DNA from: Dactylellina haptotyla
Lineage: Eukaryota > Ascomycota > Orbiliomycetes > Orbiliales > Orbiliaceae
NCBI GenBank assembly: GCA_031310005.1
Contig: CM062386.1
Location: 1-64,000 of the forward strand
Length of the DNA stretch: 64,000 bases
Direction: 5' to 3'
Numbering within the stretch: position 1 is the first letter of the stretch; each line of letters begins with the position of its first letter. Made by a program: the position numbers and the translations under genes. Positions 34,598 to 47,082 of this stretch are shown piece by piece. A model generated the notes under the pieces. The model saw only the letters and a list, made by a program, of their open reading frames with translations, was not told the origin of the DNA and did no database searches.

Positions 34598-35824
34598 ATG
34601 AAGAACGTAGTATCCCTCTTAGCATTCGCGGCTGCGGCCTCGATCGTGCAAGCTGGATGTAATGCAGATAACTGCGCCAGGGCAGTCACCGGCACGAACG
34701 CCAAACCAGCCTCGGCGACGAGAATGGCGGACTGTAGCAGCTTCTTCCAAATAACAGTAACACCGGCAACCTCTACCATAACTGTATGGGAGACTGTTAC
34801 CCCCTTTACCGTTACTCCAGAGACCGTAACAGAGACGGTGGTCGTTTCAACTGCTACCGAATATGTGAGTTCACACGACTTTCCTGTTCAACCCCAATGT
34901 CTTGAAAAAACCAACAACTAACGGTAGACCGTACTGTTTGATAGGACTATGTCGCAACTGTTACGACCTATGTCGCAAACACAGTGGTCAAAAGAGGTCT
35001 CGTCCGCCGGGCGGTTACCCAATCGCCAAGCGTCGTACCGACATACGCTTCCCTGTGGTGAGTCTAAGCAAACCATCAGATATGAGTCACGAGAGACAAG
35101 AAAGACTAATGAATGTTGTGTTAGCTCCGGAACATCGCGTTATTCATCCGCTTGCTCGTGCTGGGGAGTCACGAAAGCTACTATTAACGCTCCCACGCCG
35201 CTGACCACTGTCACATCCACCGAAAGCGCGACGGCCACGGTAACCGCTACGGTAACCAAGTCAGAAACGACAACTGTTGTTGTCGAAACGACTTCTGTTG
35301 TCGTCGCCACCTGTGAGGGCGCATTCTATGCCCTGTGCTCCGGCTCGTGCAAGCAAATCAGGTCAGACGCTAATAACTGCGGTTCTTGCGGTAATGTCTG
35401 TTCGTCCGGGACCTGCGTCAATGGAGTTTGCGCCGCGTCCGCAGAAGAATGTCCGCAGACCCACAATTGTCAAGGTGGCAACATCTACCCCGCCTGTTCT
35501 GGCAGAAGTTCATACCCTTCAAATCCATTCTGTCTATGCTTCCAGACCTTTGATAATCTTAGGTTTTGTACCGACTCCGCTAGCCGGCCGTGCTCAGTTG
35601 TGCCAGCGTGCAACACCCATGATGATTGTGGCCTAGGCGAGGTCTGTATTGTTCACGGATGTTGCAATAGTGGCAATAAGTATTGCAGACCTACGGGTGC
35701 TGCTATGTGCCGCGCGCCTAGTACCCCAACCCGGCTCTTCAGATTGCGCAACAGGCGTAGTGATGCTGTCGATGGCGCCGTCATCGATGGTTCGACAGAG
35801 CTCGGCTATGTATCCCAGGATTAA
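34598..35824 (+). CDS. Secreted Thr-rich protein with cysteine-rich C-terminal region
   Basis: Exons 34598-34864, 34945-35057 and 35125-35824 (introns with GTGAGT donors and CTAAC/CTAAT branch sites) give 359 residues. A signal peptide (MKNVVSLLAFAAAASIVQA) precedes GCNADNC. Two tracts of VT/TV repeats (for example TVTPFTVTPETVTETVVV and TATVTATVTKSETTTVVV) flank a short region with a dibasic VKRGLVRR segment, a possible Kex2-type cleavage area. The C-terminal third holds many cysteines, including DANNCGSCGNVCSSGTCVNG, a pattern seen in many fungal secreted proteins and resembling Stig1/EGF-like repeats. The gene is convergent with the downstream monooxygenase. Function is unknown; a cell-wall or apoplastic role is inferred from secretion and the Thr-rich, probably glycosylated, tracts. 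Confidence 0.85.
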
Positions 35825-36066
35825 ATTTTCCTATTCTCTCTAGACCATTATCCCAATCCTCATACTCTAACGCATTAATGTAATATTTTAAAGAAAATTA
35901 TTTATGTCGAAGCACTAGGCCGCTGGCTATAAGAAATTTGATTTAATTAATATAATTGGTATTATAAGAATATTCAAGTCTTTTGTTATTTTGATAAATA
36001 TTAAAATAAGATTTTCAATAATACCTAATCGGTAATTTCATCACAAACAATAACATTTATAATATA

Positions 36067-38137
36067 TTAATGAGCATACCTCTTCTTCCATTCTTTATTG
36101 ACATCCTTATAATCTGCAGGACCATACGGATCTGTAAGGTTATTAAACATACCCTTCTTTCGGTACTTTTCGAGGCCAAGATCGGTCATCAAGACGTCCA
36201 AATAAGGCACTGCGTCGAAAACGAACGAAGGGAATCTGTGTTCTTGCGGATAACGCCACTTCAGCGAACGATTGACCAGTACGGTCTCGAATTTTAGATT
36301 CTCGAGCGCCGTGCCACTCTTGTCCAACAGAGCTGTGCTTGGATCGTTCGCTAAATCTCCGTCAAAATATGCGCTAACCCACAGCCCCTGCAAGTGTGCC
36401 GATATAGGATTACTAAAGTTTGTGATCATTCCACAAAATGCAATATCCTTGGACTTCAAAAATCGCGGAGAGGGGGGTACCATGAAACGGTGAAACATAT
36501 ATTGGGTAAGCGGCGATTGGGGTGTGACCTTTTCAGCGGTGCTCATACCCTTCTGCTTTGCGAGCGGAATATACTTCTTGTTTCCCTGTGGCTGGTCCCG
36601 CAATCGAGGGAATCGACGGAATATCTCCTCATCTGCGTTTGACATGAGCTTTGATTGGCTTGCGAGATCTACTGGGTTTTCCAGACCGGATTCACTCAGA
36701 AGATGTGGCAACCCCAGCTCTTTCTCAATTCCCTCGGGTAGAAATTTGATAGACGGGGAATAGTTCCATCCAGTGACGCAGACGAGGGCCTGGGACTCGA
36801 AATAGGTTCCGTCTGAAAGATGGACTGTACTAGAGCTGAGGCGTTCGATATCAGCGATGTGGATCTTAACTGTGCCGTTGCGAACTAGGTCAAAGAAGTC
36901 TGTGTCGTAATTTAAAATGCTGAAGCTATCCGCAACAAACATTGCTGGACCCCACGGTTGCAACTTTGCTATTTCATCGTTTTTGGAAAAGCCACATAGA
37001 CCCTTAACATCATTACCAAGAATCGACCAGAAGATATTGGTGATAGCTCGCCCTAGCCAGTAACCATGAAGAAATCTTCGGATAGCAGGAAAACCATCGG
37101 CTTGGCCCCAAATACAGGGACTGAAAAAACTGAGAAACCTCGTGTCTGTGATAACACCGTCAGTCAAGTTTTGTCATTAGAATCAAACGGCTACTTGTAC
37201 ATACTGGCCAGTTGCTCGATCCATCGCTTGAACGGTGTTACATAGGGCGGGGCCATCCAACAAGGGCCGTGGCCGGATGCTGTGGTACTATGTGGTTAGC
37301 TCTATGTTTTCGACACTTTCAGGATGCGTGTACCTCTAAACACCCAATTAACTTTGATCCCTCTAATTCCATAAGCGTATACGGCATCCCAACCCGATTT
37401 TGTGGCCCCGAAAACTGTAATTGCGTTCGTGGACCGAAACGTATCAGCATGTTTTGGAATGTCTATAGAATGAAAGAGTGGAGCCCCAAACGTCTCTTGG
37501 CCGTCGATTCGTGGGAGAAACGGTCTGGAGCGGAGTCCCGTCGCGATAACCAACGCCCGTGTAAACAGTTTTGTCTCTTTCGGTACCTCGCCGCCATCAT
37601 CGGAAGCCCGCGCCGTGCTGAGAAGCCATCCACCGCCCGCGTATACCGTATTGTTTGGGTCCAAATGCTCAGCAGAGATTACCTCGGTTTCAAACCTGAT
37701 CAGATCGAAGATTCCGAACTTCTTTGCGTACGCCTTTTGGTACGCATTGATCGCTTCGCCAGTGGGGTGCTTGCCTCTCTCGACACCGAATGCAGAGGGA
37801 TCCATCGGAAAGTCAGGTAATTCATAAGTCCCCAGTAGGTTATTGCTGTGCAAGCCTGGATAGATCCGATGAGATGCCCACACTCCGCCAACAGTTGGAG
37901 ATGATTCCAATACAGCCATACGGGATGTAGGATGCATTTCATGATACTGCTTTGCCGCCGCAAGACCGTACAACCCTGCCTAATACGTTAGTAAAGGTAA
38001 GGCTAGGCGAATACAAAGGGAACTCTCGAGCGACCACTCGTTTGATTTGGACCGCAAGCTAGATCAAAAAGGCTTCATAGTAACTACTTACCAGCTCCCA
38101 CAACCACCAAATCTAGATGTTCAAGATCTGCAGACAT
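36067..38137 (-). CDS. FAD-dependent monooxygenase, FMO/BVMO-like
   Basis: A flavoprotein that should use NADPH and O2 to oxygenate a small molecule. Four exons (38137-38092, 37975-37334, 37279-37205, 37145-36067) with introns of 116, 54 and 59 bp give 613 residues. The FAD-binding GAGLYG (residues 14-19) is split by intron 1. Other family signs are ALVIATGLRSRPFLP (the ATG motif), ITVFGATKSGWDAV (second dinucleotide-binding loop, with the usual GxG replaced by GATKSG), and GHGPCWMAPPYVTP. The FMO fingerprint FxGxxxHxxx is degenerate (FGAPLFHSIDI). The acceptor of intron 1 is ...TTAGGCAG at 37976, since the nearer TTAG would break the frame. The substrate cannot be told. No biosynthetic backbone gene lies nearby. 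Confidence 0.9.
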
Positions 38138-39398
38138 CTCAACTTGCGAGCGAATCCTCAAGAGGTCGTAGATGATGCTATAATTGCCAGAGTCCCTAAT
38201 CTTATGTTTGAGCGAGTAGAATCTAGGGAGTATCTGTCGCGCCAGGTTCTCAGAGTATCTGATATGACGATCTTTTGATAATGTTTAGGAAACTCGCGTT
38301 ATAATAAAGAACACAAATTGGCGCCAGTATGTATCTTAATTCTATGAATTGCCTATAAGTAGAAAAGGGTTCTTATCTCTGTGCTTATGTAGTCCCATTG
38401 CCGTGCTTATTATATATTTTAAGACCCATGTCCATGGCTGTCATTCCCAGGCCCCAGCCAAGATGAGACTATGTCTATGATAGGCAGGCCGGGTCGTGGC
38501 ACATTGTAGATCTGGACGCTAGACCAACCAATCAAATTGTGCTAGCTCCAATATATCAATGTCTACACTAGTGAAAAGGTGAAACCATACGAATTTTACA
38601 AATCTAATAGATAGCAATCGCGTTGTTGAAAAATCAAACAAAAATCAAACACCCCATCAAAATATTTGTATTACTGCGTTGTTCAATCTGACGCTTAATA
38701 TGGCAAATTTTGTCGCACCTTGTCTTATCCACACATTATACCATCGATGGCCATCCATTCCTTTAGACCTTACATTTTCTTCACTATCACACCAATATTC
38801 CAAACTTTCTCTCCATATACACCAACATTCCATACACATGACAACCTTCCGTTATTCTTATCACTATATTTATTACCCACTAAGCTACTTATCTTCAAAA
38901 CAATTCTTCCTTTACCGTCCTACTCTATCTTGTCCTCTCATGCTGTGTTTTCTTAGCATTTCTTCCTCTACTCTGCTACTATACTAGCGGCATGCCCATA
39001 TTACGTCGAGCAGGAGCAAAGGCCATCAGCCTTTCCAGGCGTTCATATTGGCTTTGGCGCTATATTGTCCTGCTATGCTGCACCGTCTTATCCCATTCAT
39101 TTGTCTTACAGCTATAACGCTATAACACTCGATATGGTTACCCTAATTCGTCTGAGTATTCGTTTTAGGATATGCCTAAGATCGAATAATAATCGATGGA
39201 ACGGTTCAAAGGAGACTTATCAACACAATACTACTTTGAGGGTAATACGGGCTAGAGGGTCGCTTTGAAAGCAAGGAAGACGCGACAGTATGGAAGGGGC
39301 TGCGGCACGCTACCCATTACGCACAAATATGTATATCTAACTATATATAATCCCAATGAAGAATTTTTATTTTGCTAAAATATTACCATGTATTATCG
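38138..39398. other. Intergenic, nothing supported
   Basis: About 1.3 kb. An open frame at 38679-38987 (plus) starts at TTG and is a pyrimidine-rich chance frame. I see no RNA gene or repeat longer than microsatellite size. Confidence 0.45.
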
Positions 39399-39888
39399 CT
39401 AGGCATTGATTACTATCACACTCCAGGCGTGAGTACCAGAAATAACACCCAGAATCAAGAACGTCTATATTCACTTACCTGGCTTGGTACAAATTTTGTT
39501 GCATCCACACGCCGGCTGACAACATAGATAACCGACTGGGCACTTCACAGCCGCGGAGCAGGCACCGGCGGGCAAGGGAGCTGTGATTTTAATGAGATTC
39601 GAGGTCTGAAGTTAAGTGGGCTAGACGGAGCCAGAACGGAACTATGCTACGTTACAGCATCGACGTACCTGGTGGATCCGTGACGATACATGCAATATCG
39701 CAGTGGAATTTATAAATTGGACATCCGATGGATGCTCCTAACGAAAATAAGGTTATTAAATTGTCATATTATGAGTGAAAATTTGAGAACATGTTAGTTG
39801 GACACATACTCTCTTTCACCTCTGGGACCGGGTTGGCAGATACTAGAGCTGCAAGGGAGGTGAGAATTATTATGATTCTGAGTTGCAT
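39399..39888 (-). CDS. Small secreted cysteine-rich protein, effector candidate
   Basis: An 87-residue protein hidden in four small exons: 39888-39810, 39737-39669, 39580-39479 and 39412-39399. Introns are 72, 88 and 65 bp with donors GTATGT, GTACGT and GTAAGT. All joins are in the same phase (+1) and the total is exactly 88 codons with a TAG. The signal peptide is MQLRIIIILTSLAALVSA. The mature part (about 69 residues) holds ten cysteines, including GCPIYKFHC, GACSAAVKC, YLCCQPACGC and KICTKP. Even numbers of cysteines, small size and secretion are typical of apoplastic effectors or antimicrobial proteins. I recognise no family. Evidence for reality is the coincidence of signal peptide, consensus splice sites, constant phase and Cys pattern. 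Confidence 0.82.
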
Positions 39889-40959
39889 TTTAGCTTTGAT
39901 AGAAATTATTTCGACTCGCTTTTAGTAGGGAAGAAATATCGGGTGAGGTTATCGGGTTCAAATTTTATCTGGTTAGTTTAGAAGCTGAATAATGGGGGAA
40001 TCTGGGGGAGATTCTTGCGACTGACGCTGGAATTTATAGACAGAGATCTCTTTGGCTCCGTTCGGGGGACAAGAGCTAACCCTCCAATAAAGATAATGTC
40101 GAGAAAATGATAAATGGCGCTTGAGTGCATGTATCACTTCCTCGAGGACAGGTGTTCATATTAACCGCGGCAGGAGAATCCGTGAATTCCGGACAATCTT
40201 CAACGTTGCCTGTCGGACGGGACAGACAAATGCATCAAAGTTAAAGCAAAGGTGCAGCTTACCCGCCATTACGATCAAGACTCTTTTGCTATTTAATTCT
40301 ACTCCGGCTAGTTAAACAAGCTTTCCTGTCGGCCTATAACCTAGGCAGGGGTCTGAAGGTCATATATTTAACCGGGTTTAAGAAGCTTGAGTAAAAGCTT
40401 GATTACGCATGTGCATCAACTAGGATATATCCGGATATCATTATCCTTATTTTGAATTTGCTTTTCAGCTCTCGCTAGATCTCCTAAGTCGAAAATGAAA
40501 GTTTAGATTTGAGTTAGTTATTGAACCGACATCCTTATGCTAGCGAAACTATGCGTAGTATGATGCTAAGAACGAAGGAAGTCCCCAAGCCGTGAATTCC
40601 CTACAACGTGCGCAGAAGGCACGAAACTATGTGAACAACCCGATCGCAATTAATTCAATTTCGCTAAAATTTATCGCTAAAAATGAGATCACGATCGACT
40701 ATAGCCGAGTTTAGGTGTCTAGGATGTGATTCACGCCCTGGAGTGGATCGAAACTGATAGCAGAGCCGTGGATGCGAAAAATTAAATCTTATATTAAGAC
40801 ATTGTAATGCTGTCAAACTGTGCCACTTTTTGCCAAGACAGCTGTGCTGGGCGAAGTCCCTCATAAATCTCGAGCGTTGTACTCTAACTCCGTATCCGAG
40901 CCTCGCCCCTTTTGAATTTTATTATTCGAAAGTCCTCTGGTATCGTATCCCTCGTCGAA
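39889..40959. other. Intergenic between small Cys-rich gene and methyltransferase gene
   Basis: About 1.1 kb of divergent promoter. On the minus strand TATAAA (rc of 40033-40038) lies about 145 bp upstream of the small Cys-rich gene. No gene seen; the open frame at 40121-40315 has no features. Confidence 0.5.
40033..40038 (-). promoter_or_regulatory. TATA box of the small cysteine-rich gene
   Basis: TATAAA on the minus strand, about 145 bp upstream of the ATG at 39888. Position and sequence match the boxes before the genes at 34598 and 50969. Confidence 0.5.
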
Positions 40960-42803
40960 ATGGCATCTTCCAGCAGCAATAAATCGCCTGTTTCTTCACA
41001 ACCCGTTTCTCCGGGACCCGCTTCAAAAGAACCCACTTCACAAACAAATGATCCCGGTGTTGAACCCGAAACACCAGTAGTGGAGGCTCAGGTAGTACTA
41101 GCGTCCATAATTCATTCTATCTGCCAAGGGGCTCCTGTAAAAAGTCATCAACCAAGGAAGGCTTTCTGAATCGCTTTTTTTAACGACCGCACTGTAAAAA
41201 GCTAATCCGGAAGCCTGCTGACCTTGGTTACACTCCATGATTTAGATTAGCTTTGAGGCCGAATCTGCTTACAGTGACTCCGATTTGTGCGTCCTTACCC
41301 CGCTCGACCTTGTTTGTTGCCCAACTTGAACATGCTGCCAGATTTCCACCAAACCTAACGCAGCTAAATTGGGTTTCTTCCGAATTTAGAGAAAGTTACA
41401 CTACAAGCCTGACCAGCTCTGTGTTAAACTATCAGTATGAAAATGGCAGACGCTATCATGCATTCCGATCTGGTCGTATGTATTCATAAGATCTTGACCG
41501 TTCATAACGCAAATCCTGACAGGCATTTTAGTCGCAACAGAGTATTTTCTCCCGAATGATGAAGTATAGAACGTTTTGCCATCCGCGACCCGCCTAAAGA
41601 AGCCACTATTTATTGATACATTTTCTTTTTTTTTGCGCTTAGCCCGAAACTGATCGCCTGGATCTCATTCACCATACGATGACAATTGCCCTAGACGGTA
41701 AGCTACATGCCGCGCCACTCGATAACCCGCAACGGATCATGGATATAGGAACTGGGACTGGTGTGTATCCTTTCAATTATTTCAACTTGGCCTGAGAAAT
41801 AACTCGGAAATAGGTATCTGGGCAATCGAAATGGGTCTGTACAACAATATTATATATGGAACGCTAATCACTATTGCTAACTAAAAATCATATGCAACAG
41901 CCGATATTTACAAATCCGCACAGGTACGTATGTGTCGCTTAAACCAACAAATAGATATGAGTTTTATTGAGGTTAAAACGTATTGTTTGCATGGCTCTAG
42001 ATTGTCGGAAATGACTTGAGCCCCATTCAGCCTAAATGGTGAGTCTGAAGACGCTCGATTGCTATATTTGTGCTAAAATTTGCGTTCCCCACCCTCTAGG
42101 GTTCCACCAAAGTGAGTAAAATTACCCGCGATCTCATTTCTGCTTGGATTCGATAGCAGAGAGCTGATCATAGCTCCCCCTATAGTGTAAGCTTTGAGAT
42201 CGACGATGTTGAAAGCGACTGGACCTATACCCCAGCCTCTTTTGACTTGATCTTCTCTCGGTATATGCTAGGCTCCATCCAGGATTGGCCAAGGTTGTTT
42301 AAACAGATATTCAAGTAAGTTTCAAATTTTGGTCGTTTCAATCAATATAAAGCGAGGAGGTTAATACAATTCAATTTAGAGCGCTCAAGCCCGGCGGTTA
42401 CATTGAGATTTTGGAACCGGACTCTACTCTTCGCTGTGATGATGGGTCCTTAACGCCAGAATCCGCACTTCTTAAATGGAACAAGCTCTTCGTTGACGCA
42501 GCAGAAATAAGTGGTCGCACTCTGGTCGGCGCTTCAAGATATGCAAGCTGGTTGGAGGAAGCTGGGTTCGTTGATATTAAAGACGCGAAATTGATGCTTC
42601 CCAATTCCCCATGGCCTAAAGATAAGCGTTTGAAAGAGCTCGGGGGCTACCATATGGCTGCCCTGACTGAAAGTCTGCAAGGCTTAAGCTTAAGGCTTTT
42701 TTCGCATTTCCATAAAATGAGTGTCCCAGACATCGAGGCTTTGCTTGCTAGAGTAAGGAAGGATATTAATAACAAGAACTTGCACACCTTTTATAACTTG
42801 TAA
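40960..42803 (+). CDS. LaeA-like SAM-dependent methyltransferase
   Basis: A class I methyltransferase of the fungal family related to LaeA and secondary-metabolism methyltransferases. Eleven exons: 40960-41091, 41246-41286, 41390-41475, 41541-41563, 41643-41760, 41814-41834, 41901-41923, 42001-42038, 42100-42111, 42186-42314 and 42380-42803. They join to 348 residues with no frame loss. Family landmarks in order: an acidic Ser/Asp stretch (FEADSAYSDSD), the YENGRRYHAFRSGQYFLPND block, SAM-binding DIGTGTG (residues 128-134) plus WAIEMAD, GNDLSPIQPKWVPPNVSFEI, SDWTY, DLIFSRYMLGSIQDWP and LKPGGYIEI. Four exons are 12-23 nt long. The N-terminus is Ser/Pro-rich and disordered. The substrate is unknown; LaeA itself is a nuclear regulator, but most paralogues are not. 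Confidence 0.9.
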
Positions 42804-43788
42804 GCTGCAAAAAGCCCTTTCAGCTTGACCATTTCATATTTGTTCTTTTAAAGTACCAGTGAACTAACTTGGACAAAACTTAGGCATTCGATTATCGCTC
42901 GAAAGCCAGCCTAATTTGTAGGCCTCGCTCGCCGCCTACCACGACCAAACCTCGTTTGTATAAACTAATTGTTATATTCATACTGGAAGGCGTTTTAGAA
43001 CCTATAGTTGATACGGGACGGGTTGGGGTATCAAAGATACAAAAGGAAGCGCTATAGGCCCAAGTCGAAGCGGCAGGATATTTACTACTTATCATAATTA
43101 CTAAAATACAAGTAATAATATCGATTAAGCACTAATACAAAATAAATTAAACTACATAAACTTTAAGGTAAAAAGTTATCTCAATGCCTTATGCACAAAA
43201 TAATTTTATAATTTAAAATAAGGAATATTTATTTAATATTAAACATTAATTTTATAGGTAGTAATATTGTTTATAAGTCCAGGCAGATGTGGCACACCTT
43301 ACTTTTGAATTCCCCTGCTGAAAATATATGAACTTTGTAGATCGGAAGCGTCCTCCAGACTAGGTTAAACCGTGTCTAATTGAGTGAAAATAGCTTCGCC
43401 ACAAATCTATGTGTCCTCTTCCTTCCTGCGACCCTGTGGTAACTTGATGAGAATTGATTAGAAAGCGACGAGAAGGTCTGCCATGCACCGTACAGTGCGA
43501 AGGTTGTTTCCATCTTAATATTAAGCTTTCGTGCATCGACCAGTGTGATAATCAATGCGTGGGTGTTCCCGACACTTCAAAAATTGTGGCAAACTGAACT
43601 ATATATTCGTGAGGCTAAAGATATAGCTGCCGCATCGTTATGAGACACTCCACCCTAAATTCTTCACGAAAGCCGCATCTCTACATTTCGCTATGTTCGC
43701 ATATGCAACAGGAATATATGAATTGGCGCTCTTACTCCTTCTGATATTCAGAACACTCAAGTTTTCTCCGACATCGAAGCAACAAACC
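42804..43788. other. Intergenic, nothing supported
   Basis: About 1 kb. A+T rises around 43090-43260. No supported coding or RNA feature. Confidence 0.45.
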
Positions 43789-44126
43789 ATGGCAGATCCC
43801 CTTTCAATAACTGCTGGGGTTTTCAGTGTCCTCGGTTTTCTGACCACTCTAAATTTGAAATTGAACGAGATCTAGGGTACTATCCAAGAAGCTCCTCCGA
43901 TATCCAGCAACTCACCGAAGAAGTGGATTCTTTAAAATTAGTGTTGCGACAACTGGAGGAAACCCCGTCGCGAAGCAGCATAGCCAATGGTTTGATAGAC
44001 GGTTTGACAGCAGTACTTCAGCAACTCTATGCTACCGACGCCGACGTCTACTTTTTAAGGGGCGCGCTAAAAAAGTCGTTTCAGGGCACCTTTTGGGCGT
44101 TTTCTGGGAAGAGCAAATCAACTTAA
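43789..44126 (+). pseudogene. Relic of the N-terminal domain of a fungal STAND/NLR-like protein
   Basis: MADPLSITAGVFSVLGF is the hallmark opening of the fungal N-terminal domain found in many STAND (NLR-like), ankyrin and related proteins (Helo_like_N type). It is followed by helical sequence, SSDIQQLTEEVDSLKLVLRQ, then LIDGLTAVLQQL. The copy ends within about 110 codons and no NACHT, ankyrin or other downstream domain can be seen, so I treat it as a broken remnant. Alternatively it is a stand-alone short protein with an intron that I could not define. Confidence 0.5.
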
Positions 44127-45180
44127 TCCTCGGCCTCTTGAATCATACAACGCAACAATGAACATCACGCTAGCAGTTTCGACAATGTAAGCGGCCCTCC
44201 GAATCCTAGGCATACTACTTTTAAAGTAAAAATGGAATCTCAGCTGATTTTTTATATTTAAGCGGGCCAATATATCGTCAGGGGGCAGAAGCAAGCGGAC
44301 CAGAAACTTCGAACAGGAATTTGTTGATATAGAATAATGGAGTCATGGGACAACTATCTCGCTCCTCCCACTTGAAGACATGGTATTGATTTTTATTAAG
44401 GTTGACCTCCACAGGCAGCGAGTCGCAGCGAGCTTGGAGAGATGGACAGTCATCCCGTTATATATAGAATACTTCTAATAATGACCCAACTCGGACACAG
44501 ATATTCACATTTTTTCTGAAGCATCGAAAAGCACACCCAACAACTCATTTTTCCATTGCTCCTCATCCGCACCGAGCGGTTCCCCGATGATTGACTAGGA
44601 AATGGAAACTAGGTCTGTTTGTGGCTTCCTTTCTTTTCTCTTTTTTCATATGTACTTTTCGCCATGTGCAGATCTGATCCGCCGACTTTCCTATTAGTGC
44701 GAGCCTAGAAGCCTGATGGGCTAAGTGATTGTGTACGAGAGTGACAAAGGGAATTCCAGCTTCTTCTTAAGAGCTCCGTCCTGCCGCAAAGCGGGTCGCC
44801 TTACCTGTGCTGGATAGCGCGACTTCTCCATTTTTGATATTTGATTGGAGGTGGGCAACACAGCGAAAAGTCTCTCAACGCGCCAGAACTCTTGCTAGGT
44901 ATTGTGCAGGAGAAACAGCCCGTTGGCTTGGACGCTTAATTCCTTCTATTATCATTATAATGTAGCCTTTCATTTTCAAGATATACCTGGAGTTGTAGGT
45001 GAAAAGATGATCTGAAGTCGAGCATAACCGCGGTTCATGGGCATTATGTTCACGCTATATGTATCTCAGGCTCTGCCGAAGGTAATATATATAGTATGGC
45101 CTATCCTCAGGTTGCAAATTCTATTTTCTTCCCGGTTCGAAAAGAAGTAGTAGATCGCAAAACGTCTCCGTTCTATCATA
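44127..45180. other. Intergenic, promoter of carboxylesterase gene
   Basis: About 1 kb with no supported gene. ATATATATAG at 45087-45096 lies about 90 bp before the esterase ATG and is a plausible TATA element. Confidence 0.5.
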
Positions 45181-47082
45181 ATGAGATACCTCTACCTTTC
45201 TCACGTTCTTTCTTCCCTTACTTTAAGTCTTCTTACTGACATAAGAGTAGAAGCCTCACCCTACTCTCCCCCCTCGACCACTCCTAAGGTTGATATCAAG
45301 AATGGGACCGTTACAGGCCGCTACAGTACGGAATGGAATCAGGATTTCTTCTTAGGAGTTCCATTCGCTGAACCACCGACCGGTCAGTTTCGATTCCGCC
45401 CACCGCAGTATATCCGCAGTAAACGGAATTTTGATGCCAGAGAGTTTGGACCACGTTGCATTGATACCCGAGTATGTATTTGAATCATGGCCTAAAAGTT
45501 GATAGAGCACGTAACTGGCTAAGAAGGCGCGGAAAGCTAAAGATATATATACATATATCCAGGTTGACCCATATGGCGTGGGTCCTAATCCATCAGAAGA
45601 CTGTTTGAACTTAAATATTATCCGACCGTCAGGAATCGACTACACAAAACGCGGAAATAAGCTCCCTATTGGCCTGTTCATCCACGGTGGTGGTTTTCAA
45701 AGTGGAAGTGGGTCTAACGAGAGATATAACATGACCTTTATGGTCGATCAATCCGTAAAGCTTGGGACCCCAATAATCGGTGTGACAATAAACTATCGCC
45801 TAGGTGGTTTGGGATTTCTCTCCTCGCGGCAGATGTCAAGGACTAAAAATGATAACTTGGGGCTTAGGGATCAGAGGATTGCTCTTCACTGGTTACAAGA
45901 GAATATTGCCGCTTTTGGGGGTGATCCAAAACGGGTAACCCTGTTTGGTGAATCGGCCGGCGCTTTCTCCATCGGTTGGCACATGATGGCATATGGCGGA
46001 CGTGATGATGGGTTATTTAGCGGAGCTATTATGCAATCCGGTGGTCCTATGTGGGTGAGACCATTTGCCTTTCCGGATACTTTCCAAGACAGATATCACT
46101 ATGTCCTAAATGCCACCGGGTGTTTAGATGCGTTAGATAGTCTGGATTGCCTGAGAAGTGTACCACTCGAGATTTTACAGCCAGTGTTTGCTACCCCTCA
46201 AGGATTTTGCCAGGATTTGGTGATCGACGGGGATATGCTCCGAGGCTACCCCAGTGTTGAGTTCAGCGAGGGGAGATATTTGAGGATTCCGTCGATTATT
46301 GGGACGACGAGTGACGAGTTTTCTAGCTACGCACGAATATTCACCCCTCAAAGTAACGAACAGAGTTTGAGAGATTACTTGAGTCTGTTCTCTTGGATCC
46401 TTATTAAAGGTACTGTTTGAAAAGTTACACACTGACGCGATATTTGGACACTATAGAAGCGAGCGGTCAATACAGCCCTGGATCGATCGATCGGCTTCTA
46501 CAGGTCTATCCACTTTCGGTCGGGCTTCCTCCTCAGAGTAACATAAGTCAGCCCGATCAAGGCGTCGTACTCCACGGTCCACAATTCCACCGCATCAGCG
46601 CGATAATGACGGATTTGCAGTTTAACCACGGCAAAAGGTTCATAGCTAGACAGCTCGTAGCCGACAAGGTACCCGTGTGGACGTATCGATCCCGAGCGCG
46701 CCAGAACACTGTACCAGATTGGCTGGGGGCACCCCATTTCTCGGAGATAGCATTCGTCTTCAATAACCGATATGCGCCTGGAGATCTTATCGATACCACT
46801 AAAATAGACCATATCCCAAATCCACTTGGTGGGTATAATGAAGCTGAGAACTTGAAACTGGCAGATTTTATGTCTAAGAGTTGGGTTCGATTTATTGCCA
46901 CCGGTGATCCTACTAATGGCAGGAGCCGAAACGAAGTCAAGTGGGAGAAATACAAAAATGGAAACGGGAAAAGCCAGATCGTGTTCGACATCGGTGTTGG
47001 TGGAACCTACATTGAACAAGATGACTATCGCGAGGAGCAGTATAACGTTTGGAAGGGCCTGCTTGAACAAAACAGCCAGTGA
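45181..47082 (+). CDS. Secreted type-B carboxylesterase/lipase
   Basis: A member of the carboxylesterase/cholinesterase family, predicted to be secreted and to hydrolyse ester bonds. Three exons (45181-45471, 45563-46409, 46457-47082) with introns of 91 and 47 bp give 587 residues. The N-terminus (MRYLYLSHVLSSLTLSLLTD) is a signal peptide. Family marks are FFLGVPFAEPPTGQFRF, SEDCLNLNIIRP, the oxyanion-hole IHGGGFQSGS, and the nucleophile elbow GESAGA with Ser about residue 228. IIGTTSDEFSSY supplies the acidic member and GAPHFSEIAFVF the His. Catalytic residues appear intact and length is normal. The short second intron has a CTGAC branch and TATAG acceptor. The natural substrate is unknown. 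Confidence 0.93.

Noticed and set aside
38679-38987. 102-codon frame rich in Ser/Tyr/Leu
   Set aside because: TTG start and pyrimidine-rich composition; no signal peptide architecture followed by a plausible mature protein.
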